From Xenorhabdus innexi (GTDB taxonomy: Bacteria; Pseudomonadota; Gammaproteobacteria; Enterobacterales; Enterobacteriaceae), in the NCBI RefSeq assembly GCF_002632485.1, contig NZ_NIBU01000021.1, positions 1 to 61,598 of the forward strand: a stretch of 61,598 nucleotides of DNA, given 5' to 3'. A program made the translations under genes and the position numbers. Positions 21,801-29,000 of the stretch are shown piece after piece (positions within the stretch are counted from its first letter, which is position 1; each line of letters opens with the position of its first letter). The notes beneath the pieces were generated by a model. That model saw nothing but the letters and a program-made list of their open reading frames with translations, searched no databases and had not been told where the DNA came from.

Positions 21801-23014
21801 GGCAGGGTGTTATTTAATGTCAGCATGACTTGAAAGATAGGGTTGTAGCTCAGGCTACGGGCGGGTTGTATAGCTTCGACCAATTGTTCAAAGGGTAAAT
21901 CCTGATGGGAATAAGCAGCCAGCGTTCGCTCACGGACATGCGCAAACAGTTCGGTCACTGTGTTACAGCAACCGGATTCAATACGAATTGGCAGGGTATT
22001 AACAAAAAAACCAATGATATTTTCCAGCTCACTGTGCTGGCGGTTGGCGGTAGGCGTTCCGATAACGATATCATCCTGACCGCTGAGGCGGGAAAGTACA
22101 ATACTCCATCCCGCAAGCAGGATCATAAACAGTGTAATTTTCTGGCATTGTCCGAGGGTTTTAAGGGCAGTAAGTAAGTCAGCAGTAAGATGGATAGGGA
22201 CTTTACTGCCAGTATAATGCTGTATTGGGGGGCGAGACCTGTCGGAAGGCAGGCTCAGTAAACTGGGTGCTCCCTGTAGCTGTTTCTGCCAGAAAGCAAG
22301 TTGCGCGGCTAATTTTTCTCCCTGTAACCATTTCCGTTGCCAGACGGCATAATCAGCATATTGGACAGATAAAGGCGGCAGCGGGTTGGGGATCGCAGTA
22401 TGATTAAGTTCAACATGATAAAACGTCCTCAGCTCGCGGAAGAAGATGCCAACAGACCAGCCGTCAGAAATAAGATGGTGTTGGGTGAAAAGCAATACAT
22501 GCTCTTCATCCGCTAATTGCAACAATTTAATCCGAATCAGCGGTTCACCGGTTAAATCAAAGGGGGTTTGTTGTTCTTGTTCAGTAAGTTCAGAAATACG
22601 TTTTAATCGAGCGGTTTCATCTAACTGACGCAGATCCAGATAACTCAGGTTAAAATCTGTGTCAGGAGGATCAATAACCTGATAAGGCTGCCCCTCGATC
22701 AGGATGAAACGAGTGCGCAGGCTCTCCTGTCGGGTAACGAGACAATTAAGTGCAGAAGTAAACGCCGGGTAGTCAAGTTTTCCAGATAGGCTGAAAACAG
22801 CAAGCTGATGATAGGCGAGCGCGGCTTTTGGATCGAGCTGAGTAAGAAACCACAGGCCCTGTTGGGCAAACGATAGAGGCAAAGGTTGATCTCTTGCGGT
22901 TGGCTCAATGACGGAAGACTGCTGAGTTCGTGAGCGTGATTTCAACTGTTCCTGAATTTTTTTCTCCAAGTTCAGTCGGTTCAGATCAGCCGGATTTGCA
23001 TTGAAATTGCTCAT
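9812..23014 (-). CDS. Four-module NRPS, terminal thioesterase truncated (C-A-T-C-A-T-C/E-A-T-C-A-T-TE')
   Basis: The 4400-residue protein carries modules 4-7 of the assembly line. Approximate domains: C 40-480 (HHLISDGWS near 180), A 505-1010, T Ser near 1064; C 1130-1575 (HHIISDGWS), A 1590-2085, T near 2141; dual C/E 2190-2675 (HHLIGDH near 2370), A 2690-3180, T near 3234; C 3288-3735 (HHIISDGWS), A 3750-4238, T near 4290; thioesterase stub 4343-4375. All four carriers keep GGHS. Hand-read specificity codes are DATKVAEVG (Asn-like), DALLLGGIG, DVLFIGMIC and DVWLVGAVY (last three unassigned, probably hydrophobic). Three modules use ordinary LCL-type C domains. The start ATG overlaps the upstream NRPS stop (ATGA) with AGGAG 9 nt before it. 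The N terminus has a charged helix (LEKKIQEQLKSRSR) that may dock to the upstream synthetase. Confidence 0.93.
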   Translation of the reverse strand: MSNFNANPADLNRLNLEKKIQEQLKSRSRTQQSSVIEPTARDQPLPLSFAQQGLWFLTQLDPKAALAYHQLAVFSLSGKLDYPAFTSALNCLVTRQESLRTRFILIEGQPYQVIDPPDTDFNLSYLDLRQLDETARLKRISELTEQEQQTPFDLTGEPLIRIKLLQLADEEHVLLFTQHHLISDGWSVGIFFRELRTFYHVELNHTAIPNPLPPLSVQYADYAVWQRKWLQGEKLAAQLAFWQKQLQGAPSLLSLPSDRSRPPIQHYTGSKVPIHLTADLLTALKTLGQCQKITLFMILLAGWSIVLSRLSGQDDIVIGTPTANRQHSELENIIGFFVNTLPIRIESGCCNTVTELFAHVRERTLAAYSHQDLPFEQLVEAIQPARSLSYNPIFQVMLTLNNTLPLQTELPGLSVSLIEQEHNHTHFDLKLSFTETEKGLNGYLEFASDLFDRTTAKRMVGYLTNVLTAMTENDAQCLSDLPLMSAAEHQQLLVDFNVTQRVFPQDALIHQLFEMQVQHSPDATAVVFEGHSLSYRELNRQANHLAHYLIAQGVHPDDHVALCTERSLNMIIGVLGILKSGAAYVPLDPTYPTERLAYILADAAPVLLLTQNTVKNRLNCTIPTVILDDFTQSCISPESINDPDIHTLGLTPHHLAYIIYTSGSTGQPKGVMVEHHSVCNYLFWALEYGLTEQQQDGIVSSPLAFDATVTSLYLPILCGGKIHLLRDGQELTELLPLLLSLKSGALVKITPSHFSAIGQELKATGRTCPAHCFVVAGETLPSNTVALWNELSPDSRIINEYGPTETTVGCTIFDTQHPSCFIDNVPIGHPIANTRIYILDQHGEPVPMGVEGELYIGGNGVARGYLNQPELTAERFLPDPFSTIADARLYRTGDLGRWLPDGTIEYLGRNDFQVKLRGFRIELDEIEIRLRQCDGVRDAIVIARVNSQNNSQNKGHSNEKHLVAYVKPQPNTTLIPAELRQQLALYLAEYMLPSAFVVLESFPLTTNGKVDRQALPPPDQDSFGTRHYEKPIGNIETTLAEIWQALLRVEKVGRYDHFFELGGHSLLAVQLTAHVRRALKLELALQQIFTHPILTHLAALLTDTSIVTQATVTQTVIPHDVIPIVDRRQPLPLSFAQQRLLFLAQFDPAANLAYQNSAVLRFCGKLNHQAFIATLNRLVVRHEILRTRFVLTGREPYQQIDSTDSTFNLSYLDLRKLDNNSRQDGIAERLEYEKQTPFEFSNEPAIRGQLLQLADEEHLLILTQHHIISDGWSEGILIREMGKIYSAILSGDEISLPPLSVQYADYAVWQRQWLQGDILTVQLDFWRQQLRDAPALLTLPTDRSRPREQRYIGSYVPVYLHSHLVTALKELGQRHNITLFMVLLAGWSYMLARLSGQNDVVIGTPVANRQRAEFEELIGFFANTLPLRIKLASCHTVTELLAHTREQALAAYAHQDLPFEQMVEALQPVRSLSYSPLFQVELVMNNTPVEALALPGLSIDRLEQEHNRTHFDLTLSLTETGKGLRGRLEYSSDLFDHATVERMVGYLTNILTAMTADETQPLAHLPLLSAAERQQLLVDFSGVQDTFPQEAFFHQLFEAQVQNTPDAIAVVFEEQSVSYDELNKRANRLAHHLITLGVRPDDRVALCVESGPDMVVGLLAILKAGGAYVPLDPNYPICRLLYMLEDAKPVVLLTQALLTQHTLIETLDSPVPVILLNADKLSSDDAGTINYAALPDHNPNIRAIGLNPRHLAYVIYTSGSTGQPKGVMVEHHSLCNTVIEHKTRLALNPGSRLLQLTSSSFDACILECCMTLLAGARLYLARRTDILPGSALYRYLEHYAITHTLMPPSVLAHMEMLPDTLQALLVGGEACSSALVKRWAEKRQMFNGYGPSEAAIGVTLYPCDSQEESAPAIGRPIANTCIYLLDTEGQAVPIGVSGEIFIGGTGVARGYLNAPELTAKRFMPDPFSTQTGARMYKTGDFGRWRPDGNIEFLGRNDFQVKFRGFRIELGEIEARLVQCNGVHEAAVIVRQNEENQQSLVAYLLTEPNAKPEPAQLLQQLAQHITDYMIPSAFVVLDSFPLTPNGKLDRQALPDPDQKATVNRNYETPVNETEIILAGVWQELLGLETVGRYDHFFELGGHSLMAVSLIKRLRNLGLMLDIRTLFSSPILAEMAETIQSIESDTNTFIAPPNLIPENCTAITPDMLPLVSLSQSEIEAITATVPGGAANIQDIYPLSPLQEGILFHYLLETQGDVYLLRRLLAFDNRERLDAFLIALQQVIDRHDILRISLCWQELPQPVQIIWRQAPLHISTFEPPAPYDEQDVRSQLLSHTDPLQRRLDIYHAPLISTDITHDPVRNEWLLALSLHHLIGDHLTLEMIFTEIHQQLNGHPETPSSANSSKAKINEAMSYRDFIAHSLHVPPSFHETYFRKMLAGIDAPTAPFEVLNIHGEGKKITEARQFLDTTLSKAIRTQSSRYGIVPSVLFHVAWAQVLAHTSGRSDVVFGTVLLGRMQGSAGIGRSLGLFINTLPIRICLTDLSVLNVVQNSQRHLTELFEHEQASLALAQRCSDVVPPLPLFNSLLNYRHSQSGTSRQLPVWEGIRLLESQERTHYPIGLAVDDLGEEFRLHTQAVSDIDPKRLIGYMTTALAGLIEALESKPHQKIMRISILPVSERKQLLVDFNATQVDYPQNKLIHQLFEAQVQRTPDAIAVTFEKQSLSYYELNQRANCLAHHLMTLGVQPDDRIAICVERSLEMVIGLLGILKSGAAYLPLDPAYPAERLAYILEDATPVLMLTQTSLADSLTSSVPTLLLDIPEYVSINMSESIPADNPDTQALGVKPYHLAYVIYTSGSTGQPKGVMVEHHSLCNTIMDHQTILGFTPDSHILQFISCGFDVSLLEFLTTLVTGACLHMASSAELLPGPPLLHFLESHAITHSFLAPTTMVAMETLPDRLQTLILGGDVCTAALVKRWAPGRRLFNMYGPAEATICSAFYQCDSQEERDPPIGHPIANTQIYILDTQAQLVPIGITGEIYIAGAGISRVYLNRPDLTSERFLANPFSSDPSARMYKTGDLGYWRPDGNIVYLGRNDFQVKIHGCRIELGEIEARLMQCNGVREAAVLTREDEPDQNRLVAYIIPQPGVTLIPAKLRQQLARHLAEYMLPNAFVSLESFPLTATGKIDRQAFPAPDSSAIASRGYEDSIGETETALAEIWQELLKLERVGRNDHFFELGGHSLTAVQLVAHIHQVLARELPIQQLFSNPILSDLAAILPEFPIKTQIAIPIADRNQPLPLSFGQQRLWFLTQLSSAANLSYNIPAVLHFSGQLNLSAFTAAFDNLVARHEILRTRLVLVNEQPYQLIDAADSSFTLTYLDLQSQSEVEQKQRIAELVESDRLTPFNLSDGPLIRGKLIQLADDKHIFILTQHHIISDGWSMGILFREFSIFYQAALDGHEQPLSPLPIQYADYAVWQHKWMQEKRWTLHADFWRKRLLDAPSLLTLPTDRPRPQVQTYNGKQIPIHLDINLLNKLKILEQRHDSTLFMILLAAWSLVLSRLSSQDDIIIGTPVANRQYVELEGLIGFFINVLPLRVRLTSGHTVEELLAHVRKQTLAAYEHQALPFEQIVDVLQPVRSQNFHPLFQVMLSLNNTPSQHIELPDLSISSIEQTSRSALFDLTLSLHETPEGLNGYLEYTPELFEYPTIQRIAGYFKNVLTAFANDSKQDIAHLPMLPATELRQLLVDFNKTQADFPQGALIHELFEQQVKQTPEATAIVFNKQSLTYDELNKRANQLAHYLIESGVQPDDRIALCVARSPEMIVGLLAILKAGGAYVPLDPVTPSERLSYLLQDAAPVALLTQSTLKKKLDYHLPAILLDAPDLLFTLKEAPDSNPNRRISGLNSRHLAYVIYTSGSTGQPKGVMVEHHSLINLVYNQQNTLAISPSSRILQFASPGFDVCIWECCMALLSGASLCLAEQAALFPGSALLKTLETHTITHVLLPPITLTVMDTLPATLEMLVVGGEACPPSLVRRWADGWRMINAYGPTEITVYATTYQCNSRENSAPPIGRPIANTRIYILDANGQPVPFGVTGEIYIAGAGVARGYLNLPDLTAERFLPDPFSSQTGSRMYKTGDLGRWLPDGKIEYCGRNDFQIKLRGFRIELGEIESRLRQCPGVQEAIVLVLGDQPDEQKLVAYLLAEPDTKLIPSELRWQLAQYLINYMLPNAFVVLDHFPLTSNGKLDRQALPAPDLSAMVTQRYEAPLGNIETTLAGIWQELLKLEHIGRHDNFFELGGHSLNAAQLLARMREQGMEVTLPTLFTYPTLSELAIAVSKHPHPPVSIFEANPIPLSPAGDLPPLFFIHETTGNPLVYSPLATLFAISHCVNRVPLLRYSDFLLLPFFPYPP
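9815..9990 (-). pseudogene. Remnant of the terminal thioesterase domain
   Basis: After the last carrier domain the protein reads PLFFIHETTGNPLVYSPLAT, the N-terminal strand and helix of a type I NRPS thioesterase. The next residues (from LFAISHCVNRV) no longer look like one, and the frame stops 25-30 residues later inside the antisense of the permease gene. The GxSxG nucleophile elbow and the Asp and His of the catalytic triad, normally about 200 residues of sequence, are absent. The join lies between 9866 (just past the permease stop) and about 9915. Confidence 0.8.
20380..21334 (-). repeat. Duplicated A-domain segment, copy in NRPS module 4
   Basis: This ~955 bp stretch encodes the substrate-binding half of the first A domain of the 4400-residue synthetase. 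It is nearly identical to 27195-28149 (constant offset of 6815 bases, about fifteen differences seen by eye). Identity falls sharply outside these limits, as expected for recent duplication or gene conversion. Both copies give the same specificity code, DATKVAEVG. Confidence 0.85.
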
Positions 23015-26000
23015 TTATCTATACTCCTGTTGACAATTTTTGCCAGCTCTTCTGGTGACATTAAGTCGGATATGTTTTTCAAAGCTTCGGGATTTTCTTC
23101 ACCCAGCGTATTAATCTGAATCGATAAAATCACACTTGCCTGCTCCCGCAATGTCGGGAAGTTGAATAATTCCGCAATCGTAATATTGATGAAAAACTGA
23201 GTCTGAATATGGACAATTAATTGCATCATTATTAACGAGTTCCCGCCCAACTCGAAAAAATTATCATGACGACCGATCTGTTCTATCTTCAGTAACTTCT
23301 GCCAGATTTGCACCAGTGTTGTTTCTATATCACCGACAGGAGGTTCATAGCCGGATGTCACAATGGCGAACTGATCGGGTTCAGGCAGCGCCTGACGGTC
23401 AAGTTTACCGCTCAGGGTTAATGGGAAGGTATCAAGGGTTACAAAAGCGTCAGGGAGCATATAGTCGGGAAGTTGTTTTGAGAGATGCCGATACAGAATG
23501 GCGGGCACCGGTTCTGTTTCCGGTTCAGACATCTTCTGTCCGGTAAGTGCATAGGCGGTGAGCACATAGGCGATAAGACGCTTGTCGCCGGACTGTTGCT
23601 CACGCGCGATCACAACGGCATCACGTACACCGGGGTATTGTCTCAGTTTCGCCTCTATTTCTCCCGGCTCAATACGAACGCCACGTATTTTAATCAGAAA
23701 ATCGTTCCGTCCCTGATAGTCAATACTGCCATCCGGCAGCCAGCGCCCTAAATCACCGCTCTTATACATCCGCGCATCTGGATAAGGGCTGAAAGGGTCA
23801 TGAATAAACTGTTTTGCTGTTAGTTCAGGACGATTCAGATAGCCGCGTGCGACACCAATACCACCGATATAAATTTCCCCCGTAACACCGACAGGAACAG
23901 CCTGTTGATATTTATCAAGAATATAAATTTGCGTATTGGCAATCGGGTAGCCTATAGGGACTAAACCAACATGTTTTTCGGCATTGCAGCGCCATGCGGT
24001 GACATCAATAGCGGCTTCGGTCGGCCCGTATAAATTGTGTAATGCACTATCGGGGAAGTGAACCTGACACTGCTGTTGCAGGGAATAAGTCAGGGGTTCC
24101 CCACTGCATAAAATCTGACGCAAAGAAGCGCAGCACTCTGGCGGAGTAAAATGAATGAAACTTTGCAACATAGAAGGAACAAAGTGAATAGTAGTAATGC
24201 CACGTGCTTCAATCTCTTCCTGCAAATAGCGGGGGTCTTTATGCCCGTCCGGGCGTGCCATCACTAATTGAGCACCGGAGAGCAGGGGCAGGAAAAATTC
24301 CCAGACTGAAACATCGAAACTGAAAGGGGTTTTCTGCAATACGCGATCATCCTGAGCTAACTGGTATTCATCCTTAGCCCATAGCAGGCGATTGATGACA
24401 GCACGATGTTCATTCATTACTCCTTTAGGCAAACCTGTTGAACCAGAGGTATACAGGACATAAGCCAAATTACGGGATGTCAGTCCCAAATCAGCAACAG
24501 ATGGGTTCTCTTCCCATTGATTCTCACTGTATGGCTGAAATTTTTTATCTTCCCGTATCCTGTTTTCCCATATCTGGTTTTCCCATATTAAGAGGGGAAC
24601 AGTGGTGCCGGGCAAGTGACGCTGTAGCCCGTGATGGCTCAGAATAAGTGCTGGTTCACTGTCGGTCAGGATATGCTCAAGGTGATTGGTCGGGTATTCA
24701 GGGTTGAGGGGAACATAAGCTGCTCCGGCCTTCAGTATTGCCAGCAACATAATCACCATTTCCAGACTACGCTCTGCGCAAATCGCTATCCGGTCATCTG
24801 GCTTTATCCCCTGAGCAATGAGGTAATGAGCCAGCCGATTAGCCCGACGATTAAGCTCTTCATATCTCAATGATTGTTCTTCGAAGATCACTGCAATGTT
24901 GTCTGGTGTGCGTTGCGCCTGCGTTTCAAATAATTGTTGGATCAATTTATCCTGTGGATATTCCTTTTTAGTCGTATTAAAACCCGTCAGCAGTTGCTGA
25001 CGCTCGGCAGCGGGCAAAATAGTGATGTTACTGATAGCTTGTTGAGGCGCAGATTCCAGCGCCTTAACCAGACCAGAGAGAGTGACAGTCATATAATTGA
25101 TCAGGCGGTTCGGTTCAATACTGTCTACGCTCAGGGCGACCAACTGAAATGTTTCCACCAGATCATCCACAGACAGGGTAACAGGGTAGTTGGTTCTTTC
25201 CGGTATCAGCTTCAGGCGTATGCCTTCCCATGTATCCAGAGTCATATCCTGTTGATTGTGGCGATAATTGAGCAGTGTACTGAACAGCGGCAAGGGAGGC
25301 TTGATACCGCTACAGCGCTGAACCAGCGCAAGAGGAGCCTGCTCGTGTTCCAGCAGCCCGATCAGGCTCTGATAAGTTGCCTGTACAATGTCCTGTACAC
25401 TGTTATTCATCAACCTGATGCGGATGGGTAATGTGTTGATAAATAGACCAATACCCTGCTCGGTTTCTGTGTTTTCCTGCATATGTCCTAACAGAACTGT
25501 CCCGAAGATGACCTCTTCCTGCCCGCTGATTTTTGCCAGTACTCGTGCCCATGCCACATGGAACAGGACACTGGCACTCACTCCCTGACGATTAGCCTGT
25601 AGACGGATAGCGCGGCTTAACGCTGTATCCAGTGACTGAGTAACGGCCGTGACGGGGTTATTCTCACTATGAACATTCACAATGCCGAAAGGTGCTGTTG
25701 GCGTATCTACATCCGCGAGTAATTCACGGAAATAGGCCTCATATTCGGCAAGCGATACCCGCAGTGACTGAGCAACAAAATTACGGTACGGCAGAGGAAT
25801 GGTCAGTGGTGCGGCAGAGTTATGCAGCAGTTTATGCATTTCATTGATAATCACTCTGACGGTGATATTGTCATTGACCAGATGATGAAAAGAGAGCGCC
25901 AGCAGCCACTCATTCCGATGCGATTCATAGGCAATATCAATGGCAAAAAGCGGAGCCTGCCTTATATCCATACGCCGCCGCAGCGGATCGGTATATGCCA

Positions 26001-29000
26001 GTAACTGGGCTTGGATATCGCTTTCATCATCCGGCACAAATGCCTTGATATGTAGAGGCGCCTGCCGCCAGACTATCTGCACCGGCTGAGATAATTCTTC
26101 CCAATAGAAAGAGGTGCGCAGGATATCATGGCGATTAATGATCTGTTGCAGGGCAGCCAGAAAGGTATCAAGGCGTATACGGGAGTCAAAGGTGAGCAAG
26201 TGACGTAGCAGATAAGTATCACCTTGTTGCTGCATCATATAATGGAACAGAATGCCTTCCTGTAATGGTGCGAGCGGATAGATATCCTGAATATTGGCTG
26301 CCCCACCCGTCACTGTTGTGGCGATGATATCTATTTCATGTTGGGACAGGGAAACCAGCGACAGCATATCTGGTGTGATAGTTGTGCATTCAGCGGGGAT
26401 CAGATTGGGCGGAACCGTGGAATCAGCATTTTTATCCTGAATAGCCTGTATTTTCTCTGCCATATCAGCCAGAACGGGTCTGGCAAAAACGGCACTGAGA
26501 TCAAGACTCCACCCACGGCTGCGCAATTGCTCGAGCAGATTGACGGCTGTCAGTGAATGCCCCCCAAGTTCGAAAAAATGATCATAGCGCCCGACACGCT
26601 CCGGCCCTAACAATGTTTGCCAGATTTCAGCCAGCACAGTTTCCCGAGTACTCATTGGCGCGGCGTAATTACGTGTTACAAATGCGTTCTGCTCTGGTGC
26701 GGGCAGTGCCTGTCGATTGAGTTTGCCATTGTGTGTTAGTGGAAACGCATCAAGGATAACAAATGCACTGGGTAGCATATATTCAGTAAACTGCTGGGCA
26801 AGATGGTGACGCAGTTCAGCGGGAGTCAGTACGGTATCAGGCTGAGGCTGTACATAGGCAATAAGATGTTTATCATTCATCAGATCATTTTTATTCAGAC
26901 CTTCTTTATTCAACCCATTGTTATTTAACCTATCGTTATTTAAGCCATCGTTATTTAAGCCATCGTTATTTAAGCCATCGTTATTTAAACAATGCTCTCG
27001 GATAATAACGACAGCATCACGTACACCTGAGTATTCTCGCAATTTAGTTTCGATTTCCCTCAGTTCAATGCGGAAACCGCGCAGCTTAACCTGAAAATCG
27101 TTGCGTCCCAGATATTCAATTGTCCCATCGGGCAACCAACGTCCTAAATCACCGGTTTTATACAGGCGGGCATCGGCTTTTGTTGAAAAATGGTCAGGCA
27201 GGAAACGTTCTGCGGTCAGTTCCGGCTGGTTCAGATAACCACGGGCAACACCGTTTCCGCCGATATAGAGTTCCCCCTCAACCCCGATTGGCACAGGGTC
27301 TCCATGCTGATCCAGAATATAAATTCGCGTATTGGCAATGGGGTGCCCGATTGGCACGTTATCAATAAAGCAGCTCGGATGTTGAGTATCAAAAATGGTG
27401 CAACCGACGGTAGTTTCTGTCGGGCCATATTCGTTGATAATGCGGGAATCCGGCGATAATTCGTTCCACAATGCTACGGTGTTGCTGGGTAGCGTTTCCC
27501 CGGCGACGACAAAACAATGTGCCGGACAGGTTCTTCCGGTAGCTTTCAGTTCCTGCCCTATAGCGGAGAAGTGGCTGGGTGTAATCTTGACTAACGCGCC
27601 GGATTTCAGAGAAAGCAGCAGGGGGAGGAGTCCGGTCAATTCCTGTCCGTCACGGAGCAGGTGAATTTTACCTCCACACAGTATGGGAAGATAAAGGCTG
27701 GTGACAGTGGCATCAAACGCTAACGGCGATGACACAATACCATCCTGTTGCTGTTCAGTCAGACCATATTCCAGCGCCCAGAGTAGGTAGTTGCAGACAC
27801 TACGATGTTCCACCATCACGCCTTTGGGCTGTCCGGTTGAGCCGGAAGTATAGATGATATAAGCGAGATGATGTGATGTCAGTCCCAGAGTACGGATATC
27901 AGGGTTATTGATGGACTCCGGGGAAATGCAGGACTGAGTAAAATCATCCAGTATTACCGTAGGAATAGTGCAGTTCAGCCTGTTTTTCACCGTATTCTGA
28001 GTGAGCAGTAGTACAGGGGCAGCATCAGCAAGTATATAGGCCAGCCGTTCAGTCGGATAAGTTGGTTCGAGCGGCACATAAGCCGCACCTGATTTGAGAA
28101 TGCCCAGCACTCCGATGATCATGTTCAGGCTGCGCTCGGTGCAAAGGGCGACCCTGTCATCAGGATGTATATCCTGTGCTATCAAATAGTGGGCAAGATG
28201 ATTGGCTCGCTGGTTCAGTTCACGATAGCTGAGAGAGTGCTCTTCAAATACTACCGCAGTGGCATCCGGCGTGCGTTGAGCCTGTGCTTCAAATAATTTA
28301 TGAATAAGAAACCGGGATGCCGGATCGCTCTGTACTACGTTGTTATATTCTTTGAAAGCAGATCGTTTGAAAGCAGACTGTGTGAAATCACTATAAGTGG
28401 CGTTGAAATCCCGCAGTAACTGCTGGCGTTCGCGGGCAGGCAAAATGGTGATGTCAGAAAGTGGTTTCTGTGGTTCTGTGGCTAATGCTTCGACCAGACC
28501 GGTAAGAGCCGTTGTTATATAAGTGAGTAACTGAGTCGGATCGATACCTGATACAGTCTGGCAAACCAGCCGGAATTTTTCATTTAAATCATCTACGGCC
28601 AGATAGAAGGGATAGTTGCCCTCCGACTGTATCATTATCTGGCGTATGTCTTCCCAATTATCGAAAGGTGTTTCTGAGCGGCTATGACGATAGTTAAGCA
28701 GCGTGTTAAAAAGTGGTAGTGGGGGAGCTACACCACTACAACGCTGTGCCAGAGTCAGTGGTGCCTGTTCATGCTCCAGTAATTCCATCAGATAGTGGTA
28801 GGTTTCCCGAACAATTTTTTGGGGGCTATTGTCGGTAAGCCGGAAGCGTATGGGCAGAGTATTAATGAATAACCCCATCATCTGATTGATAACGGCATTG
28901 TTTTTCATTCGTCCCAGCCGTCCCAGCAGAACAGTGCCGAAAACGACATCCTCCGATCCGTTTATTTTTGCCAGAACTTGCGCCAGAGCCACATGAAATA

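Noticed and set aside
26876-26989. CRISPR-like array
   Set aside because: The 15-bp units are contiguous without spacers and lie in frame inside a coding region, so this is a minisatellite.
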